This document shows positions 8,344-17,944 of a stretch of DNA of 64,000 nucleotides, one piece after another. Source of the DNA: CAWIUB01 sp963839995 (GTDB lineage: Bacteria > Actinomycetota > Actinomycetes > Mycobacteriales > Jatrophihabitantaceae); the NCBI GenBank assembly GCA_963839995.1, contig CAWIXH010000015.1, positions 62,001-126,000 on the forward strand, read 5' to 3'. The first letter of the stretch is position 1. Every line of letters begins with the position of its first letter. Made by a program: the position numbers and the translations under genes. The notes beneath the pieces were generated by a model. The model was not told the origin of the DNA, did no database searches, and saw only the letters and a program-made list of their open reading frames with translations.

Positions 8344-8808
8344 ATGGCGCGGACGGATGCCGCTTCCCGAGTGATCGCGGCCCCGCCGGACCGTGTCTAT
8401 GCCGCTCTCGTCGATCAGGATGCGCTCTTGGCGTGGCTCCCGCCGGAAGGGATGACCGGCAGGTTCGAGCGATTCGACGCCCGGCCGGGTGGCTCCTACC
8501 GGATGGTGCTGACTTATGCGGACGCCGCGTCGACTGCGCCGGGTAAGGCCTCAGCTGATTCCGACATCGTTGAGGCTCGCTTCATCGACATCGTCCCGGG
8601 TGCGCGGGTCGTGCAGGCCGTGGACTTCGTCTCCGACGAACCGGCGTACGCCGGCACCATGACCATGACCTGGGAGGTCGCGAGAGTCGACGCCGGGACC
8701 CGGGTTGCGATCCGAGCCGGTGACGTTCCCGACGGCGTCTCCGCGGAGGATCACGCTGCCGGGCTCGCGTCCTCGCTGGCGGATCTGGCTGCATACCTGG
8801 ATCGATAA
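8344..8808 (+). CDS. SRPBCC/AHSA1-type protein
   Basis: The 154-residue protein begins MARTDAASRVIAAPPDRVYAAL, the usual start of the START-like SRPBCC fold, and includes WLPPEGMTGRFERFDARPGG and a C-terminal long helix (GLASSLADLAAYL). It resembles the activator-of-Hsp90-ATPase-like subfamily. The family binds hydrophobic ligands in a helix-grip cavity; no ligand is assignable. TACAAT (8331-8336) lies seven bases before ATG 8344 and no Shine-Dalgarno is seen, suggesting a leaderless mRNA. An in-frame ATG also exists at 8335. Confidence 0.82.
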   Translation: MARTDAASRVIAAPPDRVYAALVDQDALLAWLPPEGMTGRFERFDARPGGSYRMVLTYADAASTAPGKASADSDIVEARFIDIVPGARVVQAVDFVSDEPAYAGTMTMTWEVARVDAGTRVAIRAGDVPDGVSAEDHAAGLASSLADLAAYLDR

Positions 8809-9265
8809 GGCCCGAACGCGAGTATGCTTCCGACGGCTCGCGGCCCTGCCCGTCCTCCATCCGCAAGACGTGCGGCCGTTCGGTCGGAACCTGTTTGAGC
8901 AGTCGCGACCGAGGCGGGCCCCGCGAGGAGCGTGCCCAGGTCAGCGGACTCGCCGGCGGTCGTGGCGGCGGTGTCCCAGACCACGGTGGCAGGCCCGCAC
9001 GACGGGCCGGAGTTGCTGCGACATTCCAGAACGCTGAAAGAACATCCGACTCCGAGCGGATACGGCGCGCAGCTGGCGGCGGCGACCGTCGTGAAACGGG
9101 CTAGCTGGCCACGGTACCGACTCTGGTGCTGGCGTCATCGCCCGTTGACGAGTGACGAGGCGAAGTTATGTGCATGCGTCGGCGTTGAGGGGTTCCCTGG
9201 TGCCGGAGCCGCCGGACTGCCAGTCTCGTTCCATGGCGGGGAACAGCGAGGACGTACAGAACTCG
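8809..9265. other. unassigned region
   Basis: About 450 bases with short overlapping ORFs in several frames, no ribosome sites and no recognisable motifs. It is probably decayed or intergenic DNA. Confidence 0.4.
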
Positions 9266-9678
9266 ATGAACGATCTGAGCCGCCGATCGGCTCGGGAGGT
9301 GCTTGACGATCACCTCAACATCGCCAACGCGTGGGTCGACGTGCCCCTCGAGCAGGTCTTGGCGGAGGATCTACGACGAACGTCTCCGAGAACATCGTGA
9401 TTCTGATCAATCGCGGGACGTTTCACGGATACGAAGGCGTGCGGGAGCTGGCGCGGATGCTCGCCGAGGAACTGCCTGAGCACGCGGCATTTGAGTACAC
9501 CTATGTCGCGGCCGAGCGGTCGGTTGGTCTGCTCGAATGGACGTACGAGGACTCCACTGTCCGCGTGCGAGACGGCGTTGACTCGTACGTCATCGAGAAC
9601 GGCAAGATCGTCGCGCAGACGATCCACTACACCCTTGAGGCACGCTCTGACCTTGCCAGCCCCACGGAGGCGAGCTGA
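9266..9678 (+). pseudogene. SnoaL/NTF2-like protein, frameshifted
   Basis: From ATG 9266 the frame reads MNDLSRRSAREVLDDHLNIA and ends prematurely. Homology continues one base out of phase from about 9370 (VSENIVILINRGTFHGYEGV, then LLEWTYEDSTVRVRDGVDSY). Together these make a roughly 137-residue NTF2-like protein of the type used as polyketide cyclases or small-molecule isomerases. One indel near 9365-9380 explains the break. Confidence 0.75.
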
Positions 9679-10180
9679 ACCGTCGTCAGCGAGAGCAACG
9701 CATTCAGCGGCCTGAGCGATCGTTTGATCTCGCTTTGCTAGAGACTGCTCGGGAGGCGGCGGTGGACTCGGAAAGCACGGGTGCGTACGCCAGCATGCGA
9801 GCGGGCACAAAGCCCTGCCCACGAACGAGCTCACGCCGCCGATCGGCGGGACCGCGAGGTAGCGCTGACGTGAGGGCACATGCCGCAGGACGTACGCCGA
9901 GTGATCGCGCCGTCTTCGTGGATCGCCGACTACGTGCTCGGTCCGGCGGCCGTGTGATCGCTTTGGGGGCGCGCCGTTATGTGCGGCTGCGAGCCCGAAC
10001 GGCTCGGCGTCGCGTTTCACGGATCTGGCCGAATGTCGTGCTTCCGCGCGCCCTGCACGTCCATGCAGGCCATCGCATGAGGTGTGCACAGATTCCTGTC
10101 GGTGTTGTTGGGCCCGGGAGGAGGCGCGACACGCGCCCGCATCGGCTCCTCGCCGAACGAGGCCACGCAATCGGTGTGCG
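9679..10180. other. unassigned region
   Basis: I see no gene, repeat or clear terminator in these 500 bases between the SnoaL remnant and the convergent end of the STAND gene. Short ORFs are arginine-rich shadows. Confidence 0.4.
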
Positions 10181-13100
10181 TCATTGCTCAGGTGCCGGCT
10201 CTTCCGCTGCCAGGTTCGCAAGAAGCGCCTGTGCGACGGCGGGGTCGAGATCCCATTGCGTGGCGATGTACACGAGTCCCGAGACGTTGAGGAAGGCGTC
10301 GTTGTGATCGCCGGTGAGCCCACGGGCCATTGCTTCGGCGAACACCCCTTCGCTGGCGTGGTCGTCTGCCTCGCGCTGTACTCGGTCGGCGAGCCCGTCG
10401 ATCTCGTCGATGAGCTTGGCAATGATCTCGTCGCGAGGCAGCGCATTGAGACGCGCCGTGGCGTCCTGGAATCGGCTGCTCGCCGCGTCCACCGCCTCCT
10501 GTAGGGCCGGTCCCGTGCTGCGCTGCGTGTCGAGCCACGCGAGCGACGACAGCTCGCGGAGCGCCTCGACGGCGTCGTCGACGGTGTCCGAGCAGGGCAT
10601 CGGCCTGGTTGGTGGTATCAGGTCGAGCCGTGGCTGCGCCTCGTCGGGCATGGGGAAGACGCCGCCGGAGGCGTACAACCGGAGGGTGTAGCGCAGCAGC
10701 GGCACGCCGTCCTGCACCGGGATGACCACCAGTGAGGAATCCGGCAGGGTGAACCGACCTAGAAGCTCAGCCAGGGTCTCGATGACCGGGTCCAGGTCCG
10801 GGGCGTGCAGATGTGCGAGTACGGCCGTATCCATCGGGGGCCACGTCACGATTTTCGGGTCGGGATGGGGCCGTGACTTCGCCTCGAGCTGAAGCCCCCT
10901 GGTCGCCGCTTCGGCGACGAGGGCGGTCAACGTCTCCTCGTACCGTCGTTGCGCCCTGGCGCCGGCCAGGTCGGCGGCGCGGGCGAGCGCCCTGCCGCGC
11001 GGCATGGACCGGGTGACCGAGGCGATCTGGCCGGGCGTGGTGTCCCCGCGGGCCAGCTCAATGAGCACGGTGGCGAACTGGTGGAGCAAAGTCGCCAGTC
11101 GGTCGAGGACCGGCGGCGGTCCGTCGAGACCGAGCATCGCCCACGGCTCGCGCCGCACGTCATCGAGCTCCCTGACGATGGTGTCGGCGGCGAAAGCGGC
11201 GACGGAGGCGTACCCAGATGGTTCGTCGAGCCGGGACGCGAGGTTGCGGACGATGCCCTGGGCTACGCCGTGAACGGGGTCGCCGGTCGGCGTCGCGTCT
11301 GGTTGATCGACCGGGCCGGCCAGGGGCTCGCTCGCCCGCTCGGGGGCGAGGGCGTCGATGTCTCGGAGCAGGTTGGCGCGTTGCCGATTGAGAGCGTCCA
11401 CCCGCTGCCCGACCCCTCGGTTCGTCACCCAGGCTTCGGCGAGGTCGGCGAGGAAGCGGGCGCTGCCTTCCAAGACGGCCAGGCCAGCGGCGAGCCGTTC
11501 GGTGGTCGATGTCGCGGCGACCAGGGAACGGGCGAAACGTGACCGTACCCGGTTCCAGGCAACGTCACTGTCACTGAGGGCGTACTGGCGGAGCAGCCCG
11601 CTGACGGCGAACTCATGGTCGTTGACCCGGAACGGTACGCCGCCGGTGAGGACGGTAGTCAGATCGGCCCGGTCCACGTCTGGCAGGCAGCGTAGACCAA
11701 GGAGCGCAAGTTCCTTGATGGCCTTCTCAGGGTTCGGGTTGTGGCGGTCGGCGACATGCAGGACGCGGCCGCGCAGCACGCGGTCGTCGCCGTCCTCGAT
11801 GACGTTGAGGTCGAGCAGCCACGGGTGGTCCTGCTTGAGCCGGTCGATGATGGTGTCGCTGCCTCCGGCCGCGTCGAGGAAAGCCTCGCCGGTGGCCGGG
11901 GAGACGTTCCGGGCGGTGGCGATTAGCTCGCCGATGTCGGCGAGGGATGCGGCGCGAAGCGCTGAGCGCAGCGGCGCACCCGACGGCGGCGGCGCGATGC
12001 CGACACCAGTGCCGGCGAGCGGTGACAGGAGCGCCGAGACCTCGGAGACGCTGGTCGCCTGGTGGACCAGGTCGTCCAGCGTATTGACACCGATGTGTGT
12101 GAGGAGCTGGTCGCGCAGCGCTGACGTACTGGACGCGCGGTCACGCCGGACCTCCTCGGTTGCCGCGACGAGTCGCGGGTCCAACCCGTCAACGAGCTCG
12201 CTGTCGATCATTGCGAGGTCGAGGCCAAGCGGTCGGTGCGGGACCGGGACGTCGTGCTTGTCGAGGATCGCGGCCCACCGTCTGGCCGTCAGGGTGAAGT
12301 CAGCGAGGCGCAGCCCAGCGAGTGCTGCAGCCAGGGTCGTCAGGTCACGCGGTGACCCGTCAAGCCGCGTGGCGAGGGAGTCGACGACGACTGGCGCAAG
12401 TCCCGGATCGTCGGCGATGGCCCGCGCCAGGAAAGAGAGAAGGTGGTCGGTGCCGATCCGCTCGATCACGCCGCGGACGGTGCCGCCGATGGTCGGAGGT
12501 GGCACCTCGTGAACAGCCTCGCAGAGTGCGGCGGAACGCACCGGATGCAGACCGCGGACGATGCCGTCGTCGACTGTGACCAAGTGCTCTTGGGCCAGCC
12601 TCGTCAACGCCTCCTTGAGCTTCCCCGGCGAGCCGGTCACGATCTCGGCGAGACGGTCGACGGGAAGCGCAGCGCCCCACCGGTTCGCGACGCTGACCGG
12701 TGCGATCACCGCCAGCTCTACTGTGCGGTGATCGCGGACACGGTCTCGGACCTGGTCGCCGATGACGTCGCGGAGCCGACGGCCCTGGCTCAGCAAGTGC
12801 GTGAACTCCAGCGTCAACCCGTCGCTTTGGTCGTACGTCTCCCGCCAGTGCGGCTGCGTGGTGGCACCCCTCTCAACTAGCTCCCTGTGGATGCGGGCCG
12901 CCAGGTCCTCGTCGAGGCGCGGCCGCACGACGACGCACTGACCGAAGGTCCGCAGTGGCAACGTGTCCTCCTCCCGGACCGACCCGAGCAGGAGCACTCC
13001 CGCAACCGCGGCGGCGCGGCGATGCAGCTCGTCCCACGCGGTGAGCGAACCGGTGCCGACGCCGTCGACGATGAACCCGACCGGCCCATGACGACCCGCA

Positions 13101-14230
13101 CCGGCTGCGATCGCCAACCGGATCAGTGGCTCGACGTCGTCGACGCCCAGCCGATGTACGCGATACCAGACGACGTGCCGCGCGACGTAGGCGGCCATCC
13201 ACAGGACCGCAGACTTGCCGATGCCCGACGGCCCCGCGATCAAGACGGCTCTGCCGCTGCCGAGTCCGACCAGGACCTCGTCCGTCACTGTGGGGCGGGG
13301 CGTCACCAAGCCGGCGGCGATGTGTCCAGGCTGGGTGCCGGTGCCGCTGTAGAAGTCGGGGTCAGCCAGCGGCGTGTCGAAATCGACGACCTCGCAGGAC
13401 CCGCTGGCGATCGCCACTTGCAGTGACGCTCGATCCACCAGCGCCGCGGTGTCCGTGACGATCCGCTCGATGTCCGTCCGGATCAGCCCGACGCGGTCGT
13501 CCCAGCCGACCTCGGCGTTGCGGTCGGCGTGCTCAGCCACCGCGGCGCGTAGCGCCTGAACCACCGGCAGAGTCGCCCCGAGCGGCAGCCCGGTGTGTGC
13601 CGCCACGCGCTCGGCGGCTTCATCAAAGATGCGCTGCTGCGGCGATACGACGACGGTCGTCCGCGCAATGAGTAGGTCCACCGCATCCGCAGAGATGCCG
13701 CGTCGCTGCGCGTGCTGACGGGCCGCGGCGACAAGGTCGGCCCACGCCTCGTCTTCGGTCAGGCGCCGCGCCCAGTCATGCGGGGCGTACCCATCGACGG
13801 CGCGTTCGACGACGACCACGACGGACTCGTCGGCATCGGCCGCGACCCGGATCGAGCGCCGCTGCCATGCTTGGACCACGAACCGCGCGACCTCCGCGGT
13901 CCGGAAATCGCCGACGCGTTCCTGCCGTGACTTCACCTGCACCTGCTGCGGTGCGCTGCTTTCGCACGTCAGGTCGTCGAGCCCCTCAGCGATGACACGC
14001 CAGGCATCGATGTCGCCGGTCAGGGCGTGCAGCGCGACCCAGGCGCCGACCAAGTCCTGAAAGTGGTACCCCCGTCCGGCGACCGCGCCGGACCGACTCT
14101 CGGCCCACAGCCAGTCGAGCTGGCTCGCCAGAGACTCGCCGTCCTCGTCCGTGGCTCGCTTCGGCGTGACCGTCGCCAGCGGAACCGCCCTTGTTGGCGT
14201 CCGCTTCGTATCCTTCGATTTCCTCGCCAT
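10181..14230 (-). CDS. nuclease-STAND NTPase fusion, candidate anti-phage protein
   Basis: A 1349-residue protein. Residues 52-101 contain GRGYHFQDLVGAW, EGLDDLTCES and QVQVKS, the E-x2-DD and Q-x-K pattern of DUF4297/Cap4-type PD-(D/E)XK endonuclease domains. A P-loop, AGPSGIGKSA, is at 332-341, with a Walker B-like FIVDG near 386-390 and a STAND/AAA-like winged region after it. The remaining 850 residues are mostly helical with no recognised repeat and may be the sensor. This layout parallels AVAST/Avs defence proteins, in which phage-protein binding drives NTPase oligomerisation and DNA cutting. The start at 14230 follows GAGGAAG; an in-frame ATG at 14287 adds 19 residues but has a poor ribosome site. 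No partner gene is fused or overlapping. Confidence 0.75.
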   Translation of the reverse strand: MARKSKDTKRTPTRAVPLATVTPKRATDEDGESLASQLDWLWAESRSGAVAGRGYHFQDLVGAWVALHALTGDIDAWRVIAEGLDDLTCESSAPQQVQVKSRQERVGDFRTAEVARFVVQAWQRRSIRVAADADESVVVVVERAVDGYAPHDWARRLTEDEAWADLVAAARQHAQRRGISADAVDLLIARTTVVVSPQQRIFDEAAERVAAHTGLPLGATLPVVQALRAAVAEHADRNAEVGWDDRVGLIRTDIERIVTDTAALVDRASLQVAIASGSCEVVDFDTPLADPDFYSGTGTQPGHIAAGLVTPRPTVTDEVLVGLGSGRAVLIAGPSGIGKSAVLWMAAYVARHVVWYRVHRLGVDDVEPLIRLAIAAGAGRHGPVGFIVDGVGTGSLTAWDELHRRAAAVAGVLLLGSVREEDTLPLRTFGQCVVVRPRLDEDLAARIHRELVERGATTQPHWRETYDQSDGLTLEFTHLLSQGRRLRDVIGDQVRDRVRDHRTVELAVIAPVSVANRWGAALPVDRLAEIVTGSPGKLKEALTRLAQEHLVTVDDGIVRGLHPVRSAALCEAVHEVPPPTIGGTVRGVIERIGTDHLLSFLARAIADDPGLAPVVVDSLATRLDGSPRDLTTLAAALAGLRLADFTLTARRWAAILDKHDVPVPHRPLGLDLAMIDSELVDGLDPRLVAATEEVRRDRASSTSALRDQLLTHIGVNTLDDLVHQATSVSEVSALLSPLAGTGVGIAPPPSGAPLRSALRAASLADIGELIATARNVSPATGEAFLDAAGGSDTIIDRLKQDHPWLLDLNVIEDGDDRVLRGRVLHVADRHNPNPEKAIKELALLGLRCLPDVDRADLTTVLTGGVPFRVNDHEFAVSGLLRQYALSDSDVAWNRVRSRFARSLVAATSTTERLAAGLAVLEGSARFLADLAEAWVTNRGVGQRVDALNRQRANLLRDIDALAPERASEPLAGPVDQPDATPTGDPVHGVAQGIVRNLASRLDEPSGYASVAAFAADTIVRELDDVRREPWAMLGLDGPPPVLDRLATLLHQFATVLIELARGDTTPGQIASVTRSMPRGRALARAADLAGARAQRRYEETLTALVAEAATRGLQLEAKSRPHPDPKIVTWPPMDTAVLAHLHAPDLDPVIETLAELLGRFTLPDSSLVVIPVQDGVPLLRYTLRLYASGGVFPMPDEAQPRLDLIPPTRPMPCSDTVDDAVEALRELSSLAWLDTQRSTGPALQEAVDAASSRFQDATARLNALPRDEIIAKLIDEIDGLADRVQREADDHASEGVFAEAMARGLTGDHNDAFLNVSGLVYIATQWDLDPAVAQALLANLAAEEPAPEQ

Positions 14231-14552
14231 CACTTCCTCGGGCTGCGCGTCGTCGTTCCCCTTAATCGTCTCCCAAAGCTGCGACATCCCGCCGCGTCAG
14301 AACGTCTGATCTGCTCGGGAACACGCCCCCCTGCAGTACGCGGACCGCGCGCCGATCGACGGCTTTGCGCGCCCTCTCCGAGGCCGCACCCGAGGTCGCC
14401 GAGTGGGTGTTGTCGGCACGGCTGTGAAGTCAGCCTCGTGAGCCGTGGCCGGGCGTTGTTGACGGGGTGGCTGGTCGGGCAAAGACTTGAACGGCGGTCT
14501 ACGCCCGGCGACCGCGAGCGATCTCGCCCCGAGACGTAAGGGAGGGTGGACG
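14231..14552. other. intergenic region between divergent genes
   Basis: This gap separates the minus-strand STAND gene from the plus-strand oxidoreductase and should hold both promoters. No promoter pair or operator stands out. Confidence 0.35.
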
Positions 14553-15029
14553 GTGTCCGGTGATCGCGGGCGGCCGCCGTGGCTGCCGCCGCGCTGGTTC
14601 GTCCGCCTGGCCTGGTCAGCCCACCGCGCCCTTCATCGCGTCACCGGTGGCCGAGCCGGGTTATGGCGGCCGAAGGGCACACGCTGGGGCACGATGCGGC
14701 TGACGACTACCGGCCGTCGCACCGGCCGAGCGCGCAGCGTGATGCTGGGTTATTACGAGGACGGCCCTGACCTTGTCACGCTGGCGATGAACGGTTGGAC
14801 CGACGGCGAGCCGGCTTGGTGGCTGAACCTGCAGGCCCACCCCGACGCGACCGTCGAGTTGCGCAGCGGTGAACGTGAGGTCCGCGGGCGGGCGGCGCAC
14901 GGCGAGGAACGGACGCGGCTGTGGGCCCGGTGGCGTGAGTTCGACAAGAAGCTGGACGCGTATGCGGCTCTTCGCTCGTCCGAAACCGCGGTCGTCGTGC
15001 TGAAACCACGAACCGACGCCGCTGACTGA
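14553..15029 (+). CDS. deazaflavin (F420)-dependent nitroreductase-family protein
   Basis: 158 residues from GTG 14553, six bases after GGAGGG (14541-14546). It has the DDN-like split-barrel pattern: W(R)PKGTRWGTMRLTTTGRRTG followed by R-S-V-M-L-G-Y, then WWLNLQAHPDATVEL with the family's NLxAxP loop. Members bind coenzyme F420 or FMN and reduce nitro compounds, quinones or fatty acids. F420 use fits an actinomycete host. It is monocistronic here. Confidence 0.87.
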   Translation: MSGDRGRPPWLPPRWFVRLAWSAHRALHRVTGGRAGLWRPKGTRWGTMRLTTTGRRTGRARSVMLGYYEDGPDLVTLAMNGWTDGEPAWWLNLQAHPDATVELRSGEREVRGRAAHGEERTRLWARWREFDKKLDAYAALRSSETAVVVLKPRTDAAD

Positions 15030-15150
15030 ACACCCTCGCCGTCCTGATCGGTATTTCGTGCGCGCATACGTTTTCTTCTGCGCGACCCGAGCACAAAGGT
15101 CGTTCCGTAAGTCGGCGCGCCGATCGAGACGGTTCTAGGTTGCAACCTGG

Positions 15151-16398
15151 CTACGGCAGATGACCAAGGGGTAGCAACTCGGTCTCCGCAGTTGTGGTGC
15201 TGTCCGCTGGCGGATTGAACCATTTCGTCACGACCTGGAATCGCCACGGGATCGTCAATCCCTTGGCTTGCGCTGCGGCGTATGACGAGATGTGGTGATC
15301 GTCGGTGCCGGGTGTGGCTCCGACGACGTAGTGCACGACGGATGTGGCACGTCGCGAGATCCCTAGACGCTTGCGGAGGGCGTCTTGGTAGACCCTGGCC
15401 CAGATCGCGTAGTCGAGGCCCTGGAAGATCAACAAGTCATCGATGTTCGCAGCGATCTTCGTTTCGACTATGCGTAGGTCGCCCTGCCCGTCGATGCCGA
15501 GCAGGTCGATGTAGCCGCGTCCCCACTTCGCTGACCCGCCGATTGGTCTCCATGCCGGGACCTCTCGAAGCGCTGGTTGCTCGACGCCGACGAGTTCGGG
15601 ACGCCGTCGAATTACAGCTTGCAGCCAATGTTCATCGGGTTTGCAGAAGTCGCCGGTTAGGCGCCGCTGGATTGCCTTCGCCACAGCATCTTGAATTGCG
15701 ATCATCTTCGCCGCCGGGAGCGGCGCGTTACCAACGATGACGTACGGCTCGATCTTCTGGTCGCCGGTCGTGTGATGGATGCCGGCCCTGATTTCAAGTC
15801 GATCCTTGGCGGCGCCCTTGATGGACAAGACTCGCTGCCCCATGCAATGCCACGATCGTTCCCCGCGTCTGTGCCCCGGGTCTAGATCTTTGTGAACAGT
15901 CGCCCAGACTAGCGCCGCCACGCGAGGCGAGCGGTGCCCTAAGTGAGCAGCGGTGCTTGCTCTGTACAACTCCTCCGCTGGTGTTACAGCACCAAGCTTC
16001 TCTTTGAGCGCGTCCTCCGCACGCGATGCACCGACTGGCACGGTCGGCGGCTTCTCTGGTGTTGCATTCCCTCCGGGAGGCACTTGGTGTGTCCGAAGAG
16101 TCGGCCGCGTCTCGGACTCGAGAAACGGCAGGCGCTGTTCGGTCGCGAATGAGTACGCGGCTGGCAAGACCAGCACCAGGCGACGGTCCTTCCGCAGCTT
16201 CATTCCGTAGGCAAGCCCCAGGTCGCACTCCTTCGCCTCCTGTGCTCCGGCGACGATGATCATCTCGTCAGCGGTGCTGAAGTAGCCGAAGCGCGTCGAT
16301 GCCTTGACGTTGTCGACTGTCGCACCTCGGCTGACCAGCCTGGCCAGCCGAGGTGCGACGTCATTGTTGAAGCGCAACCGCTCCGTTGCTAGGTCCAC
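15151..16398 (-). CDS. PD-(D/E)XK nuclease-like protein
   Basis: A 415-residue protein from GTG 16396-16398, preceded by GAAGGGCAGG. The C-terminal third has a nuclease core in order: EHWLQAVIRRRPELVG (residues 256-271, candidate first Glu), YIDLLGID (Asp298) and IVETKIA (Glu312, Lys314). This spacing matches NucS/DUF91- and Mrr-like restriction-endonuclease folds. The first 120 residues (GYFSTADEMIIVAGAQEAKEC) form a separate domain I do not recognise. It lies 0.9 kb from the nuclease-STAND gene and may be part of the same defence island, but operon linkage is absent because an opposite-strand gene intervenes. Confidence 0.65.
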   Translation of the reverse strand: MDLATERLRFNNDVAPRLARLVSRGATVDNVKASTRFGYFSTADEMIIVAGAQEAKECDLGLAYGMKLRKDRRLVLVLPAAYSFATEQRLPFLESETRPTLRTHQVPPGGNATPEKPPTVPVGASRAEDALKEKLGAVTPAEELYRASTAAHLGHRSPRVAALVWATVHKDLDPGHRRGERSWHCMGQRVLSIKGAAKDRLEIRAGIHHTTGDQKIEPYVIVGNAPLPAAKMIAIQDAVAKAIQRRLTGDFCKPDEHWLQAVIRRRPELVGVEQPALREVPAWRPIGGSAKWGRGYIDLLGIDGQGDLRIVETKIAANIDDLLIFQGLDYAIWARVYQDALRKRLGISRRATSVVHYVVGATPGTDDHHISSYAAAQAKGLTIPWRFQVVTKWFNPPADSTTTAETELLPLGHLP

Positions 16399-16486
16399 CG
16401 TGCCTGCCCTTCAGTAACCGCCTGGGGTCACTTCGCCTGCCAACTGGTGTCCGCAGCCTATTGCTGCGGGCCGGACGAGGAGGTGA

Positions 16487-16942
16487 CTATTGCTGGTCAG
16501 CGACCAGGGCTCTGTGGAGCCAGGAGAGGCGTGCCGCCACATAGCGATTCATATGCGCGAAGACGGTATTGAGGAGCGAGCGCGATAACGACGGAAGTGT
16601 GCGACGCGCGATCGTTCGGCCGGCGTAGAGCCTGTTGCATATTCGACCATCGATGACGTGGAACACAGTTCTCGCCGATTCGGGCCCGCCACATTTTCGG
16701 GGAGCCGCGATGTTCGGCCGGGAGAAGCGACTTGGGAGCTTCACTCCGAGTTCACTGATCATCGCGATCCGATTACGCAACAGGCTCCGTAGGGCGACCT
16801 CACCCGCTAGATCACGCGCGGTAACCGCACAGATTGGAGTATCGCCGAATACGTCGCCGTTGTGGAAGGCGTCGTCGGCCGCGTCCTTCGGCGTTATGTT
16901 TGTTTGCAGTGCTACACCCGTCCGGCTCACCGCCGGCCGCAA
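16487..16942 (-). CDS. hypothetical protein, lower-GC
   Basis: A 151-codon ORF with visibly lower GC than its neighbours and no recognisable domain. The C-terminal part (VFHVIDGRICNRLYAGRTIA, then SLLNTVFAHMNRYVAARLSW) looks protein-like, but the N-terminal part is doubtful and there is no clear ribosome site. It may be a recent arrival or a remnant. Confidence 0.35.
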   Translation of the reverse strand: MRPAVSRTGVALQTNITPKDAADDAFHNGDVFGDTPICAVTARDLAGEVALRSLLRNRIAMISELGVKLPSRFSRPNIAAPRKCGGPESARTVFHVIDGRICNRLYAGRTIARRTLPSLSRSLLNTVFAHMNRYVAARLSWLHRALVADQQ

Positions 16943-17078
16943 GTCGAAGTCGGCTGTCGAGAAAGTCGAGCACGCGCTCGAGCGCGCCGCGGGTCGGGGT
17001 GGCCGCCGAGCCGCGCGTTCCCGCGTGCATGCCTCTGCGCCTGGCGAGGACGGCCTTGGTGCCCTGAGGTGTCGGTCC

Positions 17079-17663
17079 TCAGTGTGAGGAAGAGGCCGCG
17101 CCCGCTAGGAACGTGGCGATGCGGCGACGCACGAGGTCTTCGACGCCGAGCAGAAGGTGGCCGCCGCGGTCGAAGGACTGCAGCTCGGCCCCGGTGATGC
17201 GCGCCTGGGCGGTGACGGCGTTCGCGTAGGCGGACATCGTGTCGTCTCGAGCGCTGAGGAGCGGCGTCGGTACTCGTGGGTCCTGTAGCCGATAGTGCTG
17301 GACGTCCGGGTTTGACACGTACAGGTCGAACAGGACACCCGGCTTACGCGGCGCGATAGGGAACAGGCTGTCGGCGCTCGTGCTGATGGTCTCGCGCTCG
17401 GCGTCGGTTGCGCGGAAACCTTTGGGCATGCCCATGATCCGACCGAACAACGGGCCCGTGCGGCTGAGCGCCCAGAAGAACAGGTCGGAGCCGAACAGCA
17501 GACGGGCGACAGGTTCTGGTGGGGCCGAGGCCTTGCCGCGAAGCGCTGACGCGAGGAGGACCAGCGCCGAAACGCGGTCGGGATGGCGAAGCGCAAGCTG
17601 GATGGCCGATGGGCCACCGGCCGAGTAACCGAAGACCGTCACGTGGTCGAGCCAACCCACCAC
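17079..17663 (-). pseudogene. alpha/beta hydrolase, 5'-truncated
   Basis: The frame starts abruptly just before the nucleophile elbow (VFGYSAGGPSAIQLALRHPD) and continues with a normal cap region and the catalytic His region (DRGGHLLLGVEDLVRRRIATFL). The 80-100 residues normally upstream, including the HG oxyanion motif, are missing. DNA beyond 17660 instead encodes the C-terminus of a GMC oxidoreductase on the other strand, so a rearrangement removed the start. Confidence 0.7.
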
Positions 17664-17890
17664 CGCCTCCCAAGAAGGCGAAACGTCTGCTGCGATCCGC
17701 CGGCTACCACGCCGTCCTCGCCCAGCACTTCGAGATCAGCATGGACAGCCATCCATGCGGGACCGTGGCAGCCGGGACCGACCCCGCCACCAGCGTGCTG
17801 GATCCACGAGGTCGAAAACCTCTGGGTGATCGACGGCGGCTTCTTCCCAGCGGGGTTGGCTTACTGGGGCAGGGCTCGTGGCCGGTGACA
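17655..17890 (+). pseudogene. GMC oxidoreductase C-terminal remnant, frameshifted
   Basis: One plus frame reads MDSHPCGTVAAGTDPATSVLD, and a second continues HEVENLWVIDGGFFPAGLAYW. Together they match the C-terminal FAD-binding signature of glucose-methanol-choline oxidoreductases (HPCGTxxMGxDPxxSVVD, then NLWVVDGSxFPs). The rest of the gene is gone, and the two parts are out of phase. Confidence 0.65.
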
Positions 17891-17944
17891 CGGGGTTTGG
17901 CCGTCCGCATTCTTATCGGCGTCGCATACCGTGAGGTGGTGACG

